The notes: a model not told the origin generated them from the letters alone. Counted from the stretch's first letter, positions 42,573-51,807 are shown. The stretch is DNA of 64,000 nt from an uncultured Clostridia bacterium (GCA_947170435.1 CAMVTO010000002.1:109226-173225); one strand, 5' to 3'. Made by a program: numbers and translations.

Positions 42573-44729
42573 TTATTTGGGCGCCTGCTTCATGGAAAGC
42601 GCAATGCGCTTTTTCTTCTCGTCCACGTCGAGCACCACGACCTTGACGATGTCGCCCACGGCGACGACCTCACTGGGATGCTTGATGAACCGATCGCAGA
42701 CCTGCGAGATGTGCACCAGCCCGTCCTGATGCACGCCGATATCAACGAATACGCCGAAGTCCACCACGTTGCGCACGGTGCCGGTGAGCGGCATGCCGGG
42801 CTTTAAGTCCTTCATCTCCATCACGTCAGTGCGGAGGATCGGGGGCGGCAGCTCGTCGCGGGGATCGCGTCCGGGCTTTTGCAGCTCCTTGGCAATGTCG
42901 CGCAGCGTTGGCACGCCCACGCCGCACTCACCCGCGGCCTTTTCCGCGCCATAGGCGTCCAGCTTTGCGGAGGCATCCGGCAGCGCGCCGGATCTGAGCG
43001 CCGCCTTGTCGTAGCCCAGCACGTCCAGCAGCTTTTCCGCCGCAGCGTAGCTCTCAGGGTGGACGCCGGTGTTGTCCAGCACGTTTTTGCTCTCCGGTAC
43101 GCGGAGGAAGCCCGCACACTGCTCAAACGCCTTGGGGCCGAGCTTGCTGACCTTGAGAAGCTGCTTGCGCGTGGTGAACGCGCCGCTTTCCTCGCGGTAG
43201 GCGACAATGTTCTTTGCCGTGGTTGCGTTCAGCCCCGCCACGCGCTCCAAGAGCGGGGCGGAGGCGGTATTGAGGTCCACGCCGACCGCGTTGACACAGT
43301 CCTCAACGACGTGATCCAGCGCCTCGCCGAGGCGCTTTTGCGGCATATCGTGCTGATACTGTCCCACGCCGATGGCTTTGGGGTCAATCTTTACCAGCTC
43401 CGCCAGGGGGTCTTGCAGGCGCCGCGCGATCGATACCGCGGAGCGCAGGTTCACGTCGTAATCAGGGAACTCCTCCGCCGCCAGCTTGGACGCGGAGTAC
43501 ACCGACGCGCCCGCTTCGCTGACAATCATGTACGAAAGATCGCTGCCGACTTCGCCGATCAGTTCCACCGCCATCTGCTCAGTTTCGCGTGACGCGGTGC
43601 CGTTGCCGATGGCAATGTGGGCGACGTTGTGCCGCTTGACCATCGCCTTGAGCGTGTCGATCGCCTGACGCTTGCGCCCGGCGCCCTGCGTCGGGTAGAC
43701 CACGGTGGTGTCCAGCACCTTGCCGGTCTCGTCCACGACGGCGACCTTGCAGCCGTGGGCGTAGCCCGGGTCGAGACCCATGGTGACATGGCCCTTGACC
43801 GGCGGCTGCATCAGCAGGGGCTTCAAATTCAACGCGAACATGCGAATCGCGCCCTCGGCGGCCGCATCGGTGAGGCTGGAGCGGATCTCACGCTCCAGCG
43901 ACGGCTCGATCAGCCGGTCATAGGCGTCCTCGCAGACCGTGCGCAGAAATGCCGTGGCGGCGGTGCCGTTTTTGACGAACAATCCGTATACCGCGCTCAG
44001 GGCAAAGTCCCGATCAACCTCGACGCTGACCCGCAGGAACTCCTCCTTCTCGCCGCGGTTGAGGGCGAGCACCTGGTGTCCCTGCATACGGGGCACAGGC
44101 TGGGTAAAATCATAGTAGAGCCGATAGACGCTGTCCTCCTCCGTGGCGGCGGCGGATTTGACAAAGCCCTTTTTCTCAAACAGCGTGCGCAGCGCTTTGC
44201 GGAGGCTCGCGTCGTCGGAGATGCGCTCGGCGATAATGTCGCCAGCGCCCGCGAGGGCCTCGTCCACGGTCTCGACGCCCTTTTCTGCGTCCACATACGG
44301 CTCGGCGAGCAGATGCAGATCGGGCAGATCCTTCGGCTGGGCAAAAATCGCGTCCGCCAGCGGTTCCAGTCCCTTTTCTTTTGCCACGGTGGCACGGGTG
44401 CGACGCTTTGGTTTATAGGGCCTGTAAAGGTCTTCTACTTCCGCGAGCGTTTTGGCGCTGTCGATGGCGGCGGCAAGCTCCTCGGTGAGCTTGCCCTGCT
44501 CCTCGATGGACGCCTTGACGGTCTCGCGCCGTTCTTGCAGCGAGCGCAGGTACGCCAGCCGCTCCTCCAGCGTGCGCAGCATGGTGTCGTCCATGGAGCC
44601 GTGCAGCTCCTTGCGGTAACGGGCGATAAACGGGACGGTGTTTCCCTCGTCGAGCAGCTCGACCACAGCGGAGACATGCGCTTCGCTGCGGCCGAGTTCT
44701 TGGGCTATGATGGAGATAATTGAATCCAT
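42573..44729 (-). CDS. tex: Tex-family S1 RNA-binding protein
   Basis: A 718-residue Tex protein: N-terminal helical Tex domain (to about 195), YqgF-like RNase H fold (about 325-440, with GHVTMGLDPGYAHGCKVAVV), helix-hairpin-helix segments (GVDLNTASAPLLERVAGL) and a C-terminal S1 domain (about 640-712, GTVRNVVDFGVFVDIGVHQD). It binds RNA and affects transcription or accessory processes. AAAGGATAC precedes the ATG at 44729. It lies 22 bp after DUF1846 without a terminator, so one transcript is likely. Confidence 0.94.
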   Translation of the reverse strand: MDSIISIIAQELGRSEAHVSAVVELLDEGNTVPFIARYRKELHGSMDDTMLRTLEERLAYLRSLQERRETVKASIEEQGKLTEELAAAIDSAKTLAEVEDLYRPYKPKRRTRATVAKEKGLEPLADAIFAQPKDLPDLHLLAEPYVDAEKGVETVDEALAGAGDIIAERISDDASLRKALRTLFEKKGFVKSAAATEEDSVYRLYYDFTQPVPRMQGHQVLALNRGEKEEFLRVSVEVDRDFALSAVYGLFVKNGTAATAFLRTVCEDAYDRLIEPSLEREIRSSLTDAAAEGAIRMFALNLKPLLMQPPVKGHVTMGLDPGYAHGCKVAVVDETGKVLDTTVVYPTQGAGRKRQAIDTLKAMVKRHNVAHIAIGNGTASRETEQMAVELIGEVGSDLSYMIVSEAGASVYSASKLAAEEFPDYDVNLRSAVSIARRLQDPLAELVKIDPKAIGVGQYQHDMPQKRLGEALDHVVEDCVNAVGVDLNTASAPLLERVAGLNATTAKNIVAYREESGAFTTRKQLLKVSKLGPKAFEQCAGFLRVPESKNVLDNTGVHPESYAAAEKLLDVLGYDKAALRSGALPDASAKLDAYGAEKAAGECGVGVPTLRDIAKELQKPGRDPRDELPPPILRTDVMEMKDLKPGMPLTGTVRNVVDFGVFVDIGVHQDGLVHISQVCDRFIKHPSEVVAVGDIVKVVVLDVDEKKKRIALSMKQAPK

Positions 44730-44751
44730 ATTGTATCCTTTTACAAAAATA

Positions 44752-46236
44752 TTACTTATGGTAGAATTTTTTGACCTCATACTTCGGCTCACAGGTCACG
44801 TGGATGCCGAGGCTCTTGTAGAGCTGGATGTCCTCCTCCGAGATGATGACGGAGAAGTGGGCGTCCGCGCCGCTGAGCTTGTCCAGCTGCTGCTGGGCGT
44901 AGGTGGCGAGCGGGTTGGTGATGCCGGAGATCGCCAGCGCCAGCAAAACCTCATCGGAGTGCAGGCGCGGGTTGCGGTGGCCGAGGTGCTGGGTCTTGAG
45001 ATCGGAGATGGGCTGGATGACCTGATCGGGGATGAGGTCAAGCTCGTCGTTGATGTTGCCCTCGACCTTCATCGCGTTCATCAGCATGGACGCGGATGCG
45101 CCCAGCAGCGACGAGGTCTTGCCCGTGATGAGCCGTCCATCGGGCAGCACCATCGCGCCGGCGGGCGCACCGGTCTCTTCCGCCTTGGCGTTGGCGGCGG
45201 CGAAGGCGGGGCATAGATCGGCGGTGACATTCGCCTTCTGCATCACCAGTTCCAGCTTACGGATCTGTTCGTCGTCCGCCTCACCCTTGACGCGGGCGAC
45301 CAGCGTGTTGTAGTAGCGACGCAGAATTTCCATGCGCGACGCCTGACGGCACGCGTCGTCGTCGACGATGCAGTTGCCCGCCATGTTCACGCCCATGTCC
45401 GTGGGCGACTGATAAGGGCTCTTATTTTGAATACGCTCGAAGATCGCCCGCAGCACCGGGAAGATCTCCACGTCGCGGTTGTAGTTGACCGTGGTCACGC
45501 CGTAGGCATCGAAGTGGAACGGGTCGATCATGTTCACGTCGTTGAGGTCGGCGGTGGCGGCCTCATAAGCGAGGTTGACGGGGTGATTGAGCGGCAGATT
45601 CCAGATCGGGAAGGTCTCAAATTTGGCGTAGCCTGCCGCCACACCGCGCTTGTGCTCGTGGTAGAGCTGACTGAGGCAGGTCGCCATCTTGCCGCTGCCC
45701 GGGCCGGGAGCGGTGATGACCACGAGGGAGTGGGAGGTCTCGATGTAGTCATTCTTGCCAAAGCCCTCGTCGCTGACAATGTGCGCCACATCCGAGGGAT
45801 AGCCCGCGATGGGGTAGTGGCGGTAGCTGCGCACGCCCAGCGCCTCAAGACGCTTCAGGAACGTATCCGCCGCGCCCTGACCGGCGTACTGGGTCACCAC
45901 GACACTGCCGACGAACAGGCCAAGCGAGCGGAAGGAGTCCATCAGCCGCAGGCAGTCGTCGTCATAGGTGATGCCGAGGTCACCGCGGACTTTGTTCTTT
46001 TCGATATCGTTGGCGTTGACGACAATGACGATCTCCACGTCGTCGCGCAGCTGCTGGAGCATCCGCACCTTGCTGTCTGGCTGGAAGCCGGGCAGCACGC
46101 GGGAGGCGTGGAAGTCGTCGAACAGTTTGCCGCCGAACTCCAGATACAGCTTGCCGCCAAACTGCGCGATGCGCTCGCGGATGTGTTCGGACTGCATGGA
46201 CAGGTATTTGTCGTTGTCAAACCCGATTTTTTGCAT
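44752..46236 (-). CDS. DUF1846 protein
   Basis: A 494-residue DUF1846 protein. The N-terminal part starts KIGFDNDKYLSMQSEHI, and a P-loop-like stretch ITAPGPGSGKMATCLSQLY lies near residue 180, typical of the family. The C-terminal half has a helical region with MVLPDGRLITGKTSSLLGAS. The family is solved structurally but its function is unknown. GGGGGAG (about 46249-46255) precedes the ATG at 46236 with long spacing. On the minus strand a TATAAT at 46281-46276 could be its -10 box, with no good -35. Confidence 0.88.
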   Translation of the reverse strand: MQKIGFDNDKYLSMQSEHIRERIAQFGGKLYLEFGGKLFDDFHASRVLPGFQPDSKVRMLQQLRDDVEIVIVVNANDIEKNKVRGDLGITYDDDCLRLMDSFRSLGLFVGSVVVTQYAGQGAADTFLKRLEALGVRSYRHYPIAGYPSDVAHIVSDEGFGKNDYIETSHSLVVITAPGPGSGKMATCLSQLYHEHKRGVAAGYAKFETFPIWNLPLNHPVNLAYEAATADLNDVNMIDPFHFDAYGVTTVNYNRDVEIFPVLRAIFERIQNKSPYQSPTDMGVNMAGNCIVDDDACRQASRMEILRRYYNTLVARVKGEADDEQIRKLELVMQKANVTADLCPAFAAANAKAEETGAPAGAMVLPDGRLITGKTSSLLGASASMLMNAMKVEGNINDELDLIPDQVIQPISDLKTQHLGHRNPRLHSDEVLLALAISGITNPLATYAQQQLDKLSGADAHFSVIISEEDIQLYKSLGIHVTCEPKYEVKKFYHK

Positions 46237-46307
46237 ATGACCCAATTCTCCCCCATAATATAAAATTTGGTAATCATTATAGCGAAACAAAATGCTGAAA
46301 AAAAGGC

Positions 46308-46336
46308 TTGACATTTTGGAGGGGATACGCTAATAT
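46308..46336 (+). promoter_or_regulatory. promoter of tRNA-Val
   Basis: TTGACA at 46308-46313, a 17-bp spacer and TAATAT at 46331-46336. A TATAAT at 46334-46339 would give 20 bp. It is 16 bp before the tRNA. Confidence 0.7.
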
Positions 46337-46351
46337 AATCTACGTTCGCTC

Positions 46352-46427
46352 GCGCGGTTAGCTCAGCTGGTAGAGCACATGCTTGACGTGCATGGGGTCA
46401 CAGGTTCGAGTCCTGTACCGCGCACCA
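46352..46427 (+). tRNA. tRNA-Val (GAC anticodon)
   Basis: A complete cloverleaf of 76 bases with encoded CCA. Acceptor GCGCGGT pairs with ACCGCGC. The D stem is GCTC/GAGC, the anticodon stem CATGC/GCATG with loop TTGACGT (anticodon GAC), and the T arm ACAGG-TTCGAGT-CCTGT. It has its own promoter and a strong terminator. No integrase or duplicated 3' end lies nearby, so it is not a visible attachment site. Confidence 0.97.
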
Positions 46428-46428
46428 G

Positions 46429-46466
46429 AAAAAACCCTTGAAATCTTTTGATTTCAAGGGTTTTTT
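46429..46466 (+). terminator. intrinsic terminator after tRNA-Val
   Basis: A perfect 17-bp stem (AAAAAACCCTTGAAATC and its complement) around TTTT, 2 bp after the CCA end. Confidence 0.9.
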
Positions 46467-46513
46467 CTAGGCAAAATGTTTGGTGGCATGTGCCGCCAAA
46501 GGAAGGATCACCG

Positions 46514-47443
46514 ATGCCTCAAAACGAACGTGCGGAATCCACGCCGCAGCCCACGGCGGCGGAGCGCCGCCGCGCGCTGGCGCTCGTGTGGCTGGCGGTA
46601 TTTTTTGTCTCCACCGCGTCGCTCTTTGTGCGCTGGAGCAACGCGCCGTCGCTGGTGTTAGCGGCGTATCGCAAGATCTTTGTCACGCTGTTGCTCGTCC
46701 CCGCGCTGTTCGGCAATCGGGAGCGGCGGCAGGAGCTGCGCTCGCTGAAAAAAGGGACCGTGCTCTGGTGCCTGCTCAGCGGCACGTTCCTCGCGATCCA
46801 CTTCTGGACGTATTTCCTCTCGGTGAACAACACGACGGTCACGGCGTCGCAGGTGCTTGTCGGCACGGAGGTGCTGTTCGTGGCGCTGGCGATGGCGCTT
46901 GCGGGACGCGAGCGCTACGGCGTCTGGAGCAGGGCGGGCATCGCCGTGGCGCTGCTCGGCGCGCTGCTGGTGGCGTATACGCCCGGCGGTTTTTCCACCG
47001 GCGGGATGCTGTTCGGCAACCTTTGCGGCATTCTGGCGGCGGCGATGCAGGCGGGTTACTCGCTCGTCGGCACCAAGGTGCGCGTCGGCGTGTCCAACAC
47101 GGTCTACACATTTCTGGTATATGGCACATCCGCGGTTGTGCTGACGACCATGGTGCTGTTTTCGCCCTACTCGCTGGTCGGCTACGGCTGGATCAACTAC
47201 CTGATGGGCTTTTTGATGGCGGTCTTTAACAGCCTGCTGGGGCACAGCATTTTTAACTGGTCGTTCAAATACTTAAGTCCCACGCTGGTCGCGGTTATGA
47301 AACTGTTCCAGCCGGTTCTTTCCACAATCTGGGCGCTCTTGCTGCTCTCAGAGCTGCCGGCCGTCAATCAGGTTATCGGCGGCGCGGTAGTGATCCTCGG
47401 CATCTACCTTTACATCAAGCACAAGGACGCGGCTGGGAGTTGA
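46514..47443 (+). CDS. EamA/DMT-family transporter
   Basis: A 309-residue drug/metabolite-superfamily exporter with ten helices arranged as two five-helix EamA repeats (about residues 24-155 and 165-305). Typical segments are SLFVRWSNAPSLVLAAYRK and NYLMGFLMAVFNSLLGHSIFNWSFKYL. The substrate is unknown. AAAGGAAGGATC sets the ATG at 46514. Its TGA is part of the TTGACT -35 box of the rpiB promoter. Confidence 0.88.
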   Translation: MPQNERAESTPQPTAAERRRALALVWLAVFFVSTASLFVRWSNAPSLVLAAYRKIFVTLLLVPALFGNRERRQELRSLKKGTVLWCLLSGTFLAIHFWTYFLSVNNTTVTASQVLVGTEVLFVALAMALAGRERYGVWSRAGIAVALLGALLVAYTPGGFSTGGMLFGNLCGILAAAMQAGYSLVGTKVRVGVSNTVYTFLVYGTSAVVLTTMVLFSPYSLVGYGWINYLMGFLMAVFNSLLGHSIFNWSFKYLSPTLVAVMKLFQPVLSTIWALLLLSELPAVNQVIGGAVVILGIYLYIKHKDAAGS

Positions 47444-47469
47444 CTTTCCCCGGTCATCTGTCCTACAAT
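47440..47469 (+). promoter_or_regulatory. promoter of rpiB
   Basis: TTGACT at 47440-47445, an 18-bp spacer and TACAAT at 47464-47469. The -35 box overlaps the previous stop codon. Confidence 0.55.
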
Positions 47470-47500
47470 AAAGACAATCATTATGGAGGAGGAACCCGGC

Positions 47501-47965
47501 ATGAAACTGGCCATCGGCAATGACCACGCAGCGGTCGAATTGAAGAATACGATCATGGAATATCTCAAGGGCAAGGGCATCGAGGTCGTCAACGTCGGCA
47601 CGGACACCAGCGAGCGCTTCGACTATCCCATCGCGGGCTACCGCGTCGCAAAGCTGGTCGCGGCGGGCGAGGTGGACGGCGGCGTGCTGATCTGCGGCAC
47701 CGGCGTCGGCATCAGTCTTGCGGCGAACAAGGTTAAGGGCATCCGTGCCTGCGTGTGCAGTGATCCCTATACCGCCAAGCTCTCCAAGCAGCACAACAAC
47801 ACGAACATCATCGCCTTCGGCGCCCGCGTCATCGGTGACGAGACCGCGAAGATGATCGTGGACGAGTGGATCAACGCCAAGTTTGAGGGCGGCCGTCACG
47901 AGCAGCGCGTTGCGCTCATCACCGAGATTGAGCAGACGCAGGCACTTGCCTCCCGCGGCGAATAA
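47501..47965 (+). CDS. rpiB: ribose-5-phosphate isomerase B
   Basis: A 154-residue RpiB/LacAB-family isomerase that interconverts ribose 5-phosphate and ribulose 5-phosphate. Seen are GNDHAAVELK at the N-terminus, the catalytic CGTGVGISLAANK near residue 67-79 and RACVCSDPYTAKL. GGAGGAGGAAC precedes the ATG at 47501; the ATG at 47483 overlaps that site. It could instead act on allose or galactose 6-phosphate; RpiB is the best call. Confidence 0.92.
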   Translation: MKLAIGNDHAAVELKNTIMEYLKGKGIEVVNVGTDTSERFDYPIAGYRVAKLVAAGEVDGGVLICGTGVGISLAANKVKGIRACVCSDPYTAKLSKQHNNTNIIAFGARVIGDETAKMIVDEWINAKFEGGRHEQRVALITEIEQTQALASRGE

Positions 47966-47981
47966 CCGTAAAGCAACCTTC

Positions 47982-48012
47982 AAAATCCCACCCCATCGGG
48001 GTGGGATTTTTT
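47982..48012 (+). terminator. intrinsic terminator after rpiB
   Basis: AAAATCCCACCCC pairs with its complement around ATC, followed by TTTTTT. Confidence 0.88.
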
Positions 48013-48034
48013 GATCGAGTTGCACAAGAGCGGA

Positions 48035-48063
48035 TTGAAAAGAGCAAATCTTTCTGTTATAAT
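48035..48063 (+). promoter_or_regulatory. sigma-A promoter of the hypB-dehydratase operon
   Basis: TTGAAA at 48035-48040, a 17-bp spacer and a perfect TATAAT at 48058-48063, 35 bp before hypB. Confidence 0.72.
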
Positions 48064-48098
48064 TATTATGAGGAGCTATGTAACAGGAGGAAACCGAT

Positions 48099-48770
48099 AT
48101 GGATCCCATTCGCGTCATCGAAGTCAAGGAGAGCATCTTTGCGGACAACAACGCGGACGCTGACCGTCTGCGCGGCCAACTCAAGAAGCAGGGCACGTTT
48201 CTGCTCAATGTGATGTCGTCTCCCGGCTCCGGCAAGACCAGTACCCTCAAAAAAACCATCGCCGCGCTGAAGGACGAGATGCGCATCGGCGTCATGGAGG
48301 CGGACATTGACTCCGATGTGGACGCTGCCGCCATTCTGGAGACCGGCGCGCGAGCGATCCAGATCCACACCGGCGGCATGTGCCATCTGGACGCGGACAT
48401 GACGCGCCAGGGCCTCACCGAGTTTGGCACGGAGGATCTCGATCTTGTGATCCTCGAAAATGTGGGCAACCTTGTCTGCCCCGCGGAGTTTGACACCGGC
48501 GCGGTCAAGAACGCAGTCATCCTCTCCGTGCCCGAAGGACACGACAAGCCGCTCAAGTATCCGCTGATGTTCGAGGTGGCGGACGTGCTGATCATCAATA
48601 AGATCGACGTGATGCCGTACTTTGACTTCGATCTCGACAAGGTCACGGAATTTGCCCACATGCGTCATCCCGGCCTGGAGCTCTTCCCAATTTCCGCCAA
48701 AACCGGCGAGGGCGTGGACAAATGGGTGAACTGGCTGCGTAAGCAGGTCAACGACTGGAAGGAAGCGTAA
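48099..48770 (+). CDS. hypB: HypB-like GTPase
   Basis: A 223-residue SIMIBI GTPase of the HypB family. P-loop SSPGSGKTSTL is near residues 40-50, the metal-linked Cys/His region HTGGMCHLDADM near 90-101, NVGNLVCPAEFD near 126 and NKIDVMPYF near 167. HypB normally delivers nickel to [NiFe]-hydrogenase, yet there is no hydrogenase or other hyp gene here. It heads an operon with two 2-hydroxyacyl-CoA-dehydratase-like proteins, so it may be a metallochaperone for that enzyme (inference). The Ni-binding His-rich N-terminus is absent. Confidence 0.9.
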   Translation: MDPIRVIEVKESIFADNNADADRLRGQLKKQGTFLLNVMSSPGSGKTSTLKKTIAALKDEMRIGVMEADIDSDVDAAAILETGARAIQIHTGGMCHLDADMTRQGLTEFGTEDLDLVILENVGNLVCPAEFDTGAVKNAVILSVPEGHDKPLKYPLMFEVADVLIINKIDVMPYFDFDLDKVTEFAHMRHPGLELFPISAKTGEGVDKWVNWLRKQVNDWKEA

Positions 48771-48808
48771 CAACCGTACCATAGGCGCCAGATAAAAAGG
48801 GGGAGAGC

Positions 48809-50014
48809 ATGAAAGATCTCAAGCATCTGATTTACTTTGAACAACTCTTGCTGGAGGCGAACAACGAGCTGATCCGGCAGGCGCGGGAGGATGGCAAGAT
48901 CTGCGTCGCCTACACCTGCGAAAACACCCCGGAGCCGCTGATGAACCTGCCTGGCACATTTTCCGCGCGCCTGCGCGCGCCGCGCACCGGCTCGATGGAG
49001 GTTGCGACCTACTACCTCACGAGCTTTCTGTGTGAGTACAGCCGCGCGCTGCTTGAGCGCGCCATTGAGGGCGGCTACAGCTTTGCCGACTGCATCATTA
49101 CGCCGGATGGCTGCTCGATGATGAACCGCTGCGTGGAGAACATGGAGCTGCTCAAGACGATGGGCAAGGACAAGCCCAAATTCTTCTACGAGTACATGGA
49201 GATTCCCATGAAGGGCGACGACAACGGCCTCAATCTCTATGTGCTGCAATGCAGAAACCACATCTTAAAACCGCTCGCGGAGCACTACGGCATCGACATC
49301 TCGGACGCCGCGATCCGCAAGGCGGTGGCAGAGCACAACAAGGTCTGTGAGCTGATCCGCGCCATTGGCGAGTATCGCAAGGACGAGCAGCCGCGCATCA
49401 CGGGCTATGAGTTCCACATCCTGACGCTCGCGACCTACGCATGTCCGAAGTACTTACTCATTGACAAGCTCGAAGAGACGCTGGAGGAGCTCAAGACCCG
49501 CGAGCCGGACGAGAAGTTCCCGTATCGCGCCCGCGTCGTGGTGGTCGGCTCTGAGGTGGACGACCTCGACTTCATCAAGCTGATCGAGGATTCCGGCGCT
49601 TACGTTTGCGCCGATCGCTTCTGCTACGGCTCGCTGCCCGGTCGCGATCCCATCGTGCTGACCGACGACGAGGACGCGCTGACGCAGATCTGCCGCCAGT
49701 ACATGCAGCGCGCCGAGTGTCCGCGCTATATGGATATGCCCAAGATGCAGGGGCGCCGCCAGTACGTTGCCGACACCGCGAAGGAGTACGGCGCGGACGG
49801 CATCATCTACGAGCAGATGAAGTTCTGCGACCCGTGGGCGTACGAGAAGATGCTCGGCTCCCACATCCTGCGCGAGGACTTTGGCTATCCCGTCCTCGCG
49901 GTGGACCGTCCCTATTCCATCGCGACCTCCGGCCAGATGCGCACCCGCGTGCAGGCGTTTGTGGAGAGCATGGAAATCAAGAAGATCCAGAAGGAGGGCG
50001 TGGCAAATGGCTAA
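48809..50014 (+). CDS. 2-hydroxyacyl-CoA dehydratase family subunit (HgdB-like)
   Basis: A 401-residue HgdB/FldC/BcrB-type protein. Cys residues that could hold an iron-sulfur cluster lie in ADCIITPDGCSMMNRCVEN near residue 100, and MKFCDPWAYEKM near residue 337 is a typical late Cys motif. Such subunits accept electrons from an activase to drive radical chemistry on CoA esters or reduction of small molecules. AAAAAGGGGGAGAG precedes the ATG at 48809. It overlaps the next gene by 8 bp. The substrate is unknown. Confidence 0.87.
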   Translation: MKDLKHLIYFEQLLLEANNELIRQAREDGKICVAYTCENTPEPLMNLPGTFSARLRAPRTGSMEVATYYLTSFLCEYSRALLERAIEGGYSFADCIITPDGCSMMNRCVENMELLKTMGKDKPKFFYEYMEIPMKGDDNGLNLYVLQCRNHILKPLAEHYGIDISDAAIRKAVAEHNKVCELIRAIGEYRKDEQPRITGYEFHILTLATYACPKYLLIDKLEETLEELKTREPDEKFPYRARVVVVGSEVDDLDFIKLIEDSGAYVCADRFCYGSLPGRDPIVLTDDEDALTQICRQYMQRAECPRYMDMPKMQGRRQYVADTAKEYGADGIIYEQMKFCDPWAYEKMLGSHILREDFGYPVLAVDRPYSIATSGQMRTRVQAFVESMEIKKIQKEGVANG

Positions 50015-51572
50015 AGAGATCGGCAAGGATCGCTTCGGCGATTTTTACAAGGACGGCGGCAAGGTGCGCAAGCGCCGTGAGTGGCGCGGCGTCGAGGACA
50101 CGCTGTACGATTATTCCCGCTGGCTGGTCATCATGGGGACACTGGGCAAGTTTATGATGAAGCCCCGCAATGTCAAGGCGTTCTTCCGCTATCGCTGGAT
50201 GGCGAACTACCTCGCTGTGCCGATGATGGTCGACCGCCACACGCAGGGCCTGCGCGGGGAATACCTGCGCATCTGCCACACCGAGCAGGACCTCATCATT
50301 GACGACGTGGCGAAGCTGCTCGACAACCTGTTCCGCGGCGACCGCCGCACCGGCAACGACACCGAGTTTTCCAAGAAGGTCGTCCTCGTCGATGAAAACG
50401 AGATGACCGCGGTGATGATGGGCTTTCCGACGCTCAAGTGCCTCAGCCGCGAGACCCCGTCCACCTACGTCTCCGTGCTTTTGAACCAGCACGCGGCGGA
50501 GCATTACATCGACGTGGCACAGGAGTTCGGCCTCGCCGGTGACGTGTGCCCCATGCCCGAGGCGGAGGCCGGCGTCTCCATCGACGACGATGCGCCGGTG
50601 CTGGGCGCCTGCGCCATCCAGTGCAATACCACCTGCGACGGCTCGCTGCTCGGCAACGGCGTCATCTCCCGCCGTCTGGAGCTGGAGGACGGCATTCCTG
50701 TGTTCCAGCTGGCGGCGCCGCTGCGCCACCGTGAGGACGACGTGCAGGAGTACGCCGCGCAGGAGATTCGCAACGCCATCGCTTTCATCGAGAAGCACAC
50801 CGGCGAGAAGTGGGACTGGAAGGAGTATTTTGAGTGCGCCAAGCGCGTCAACTACGCCACCCGCTGCCGCCAGGAGTGGCTGGAGATGAACCGCACGCCA
50901 TACCCGCAGGTGTTTGGCTCCAATCTCGCGCTTTACACCGAGACGAACTATATGGCGATCTGTGGACGCATTGCGGCGTTTGAAAAGGCTGACCGCAAGA
51001 TCTCCAAGCTCGCGCGTCAGGCGTATGAGAAAAAGAAAAGAGCCGCAAAGGAGTACCGCCACCGCGCCATCATCTGGGGCGTGCAGTCGCACTACTACAT
51101 GGACTTCCTCGTGTGGCTGCTCAACTGCTGGGGCATCGTGCCGCTGACGGACATGCTCTCCATGGTCTCCACGCGCGAGCTGGCGGAGACCGACACGCCG
51201 GAGAATCGCGAGACCGCCATCTACGACATGGCGTGGCTCACGGAGAACATGATCATGCGCAACCGCACGCACGGCGGCTACAAGGTGCTGCTCGACGAGC
51301 TGTGGGAGTTCACGCAGCAGTTCAACGCCGACATGGTCATTCTGTGGGAGCACATGAGCTGCAAGGCGCTCACCGGCATGCACGGCATGTTCGAGGATCG
51401 TGCCCGCGAGCTGGGCATCCACCTCGTCTGGGTCTCCCACGACCTGTTTGACCCGCGCATCATCTCCCGCCAGGGCGTGCGCGATCAGATCAACAACTAC
51501 ATGCGCACCGTCATGCGCGAGGAGCCCATCGACCCGTCGCTCGAGGTGCTGCATGATGAGGAATCGTGGTAA
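50007..51572 (+). CDS. 2-hydroxyacyl-CoA dehydratase family subunit (HgdA-like)
   Basis: A 521-residue second subunit of the same superfamily. Cys candidates lie in FPTLKCLSRETPSTYVSV, GACAIQCNTTCDGSLLG and HMSCKALTGMHG. The N-terminal region (DTLYDYSRWLVIMGTLG) is helical. The ATG at 50007 follows AAGGAGGG and lies within the stop codon region of the HgdB-like gene. With it the protein should form a heterodimer with two iron-sulfur clusters. No dedicated short activase is adjacent; the fusion protein at 36.4 kb could serve (inference). Confidence 0.86.
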   Translation: MAKEIGKDRFGDFYKDGGKVRKRREWRGVEDTLYDYSRWLVIMGTLGKFMMKPRNVKAFFRYRWMANYLAVPMMVDRHTQGLRGEYLRICHTEQDLIIDDVAKLLDNLFRGDRRTGNDTEFSKKVVLVDENEMTAVMMGFPTLKCLSRETPSTYVSVLLNQHAAEHYIDVAQEFGLAGDVCPMPEAEAGVSIDDDAPVLGACAIQCNTTCDGSLLGNGVISRRLELEDGIPVFQLAAPLRHREDDVQEYAAQEIRNAIAFIEKHTGEKWDWKEYFECAKRVNYATRCRQEWLEMNRTPYPQVFGSNLALYTETNYMAICGRIAAFEKADRKISKLARQAYEKKKRAAKEYRHRAIIWGVQSHYYMDFLVWLLNCWGIVPLTDMLSMVSTRELAETDTPENRETAIYDMAWLTENMIMRNRTHGGYKVLLDELWEFTQQFNADMVILWEHMSCKALTGMHGMFEDRARELGIHLVWVSHDLFDPRIISRQGVRDQINNYMRTVMREEPIDPSLEVLHDEESW

Positions 51573-51587
51573 GAAAGGAGCGAAAGC

Positions 51588-51767
51588 ATGAATAAAGTGA
51601 TGAAGTTGATCTTAAAGCTCCTGTTTAAGCTCCTGCTGATCCTGCTCGGACTCTTTGTGGTGACGTTCACGGTCTACATCTTCAACCTCGACATGAAGCT
51701 GACAGCCGCCATTGAGCCGTGGCTTTTGAAGCACTACGACCGGATCGAGCGCGACGCACACCTATAA
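51588..51767 (+). CDS. 59-residue single-pass membrane peptide
   Basis: A short gene just 15 bp after the HgdA-like gene, with AAGGAG at 51575-51580 and an ATG at 51588. The peptide has a basic N-terminus (MNKVMKLILKLLFK), one membrane helix (about residues 7-32) and a charged C-terminal tail (LKHYDRIERDAHL). I recognise no family. Its ribosome site, coding-like codons and position before a terminator make it a real member of the hypB-dehydratase operon, perhaps anchoring the enzyme at the membrane. Confidence 0.78.
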   Translation: MNKVMKLILKLLFKLLLILLGLFVVTFTVYIFNLDMKLTAAIEPWLLKHYDRIERDAHL

Positions 51768-51775
51768 CATGACAC

Positions 51776-51807
51776 AAAAAGAAGCAGCCCGACGGCTGCT
51801 TCTTTTT
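51776..51807 (+). terminator. intrinsic terminator of the hypB-dehydratase operon
   Basis: AAAAAGAAGCAGCC pairs with its complement around CGAC and ends in a T run. Confidence 0.9.

Noticed and set aside
46352..46427. tRNA-Val as an integration site
   Set aside because: No integrase, direct repeat of the tRNA end or foreign-looking island is adjacent; flanking genes are ordinary.
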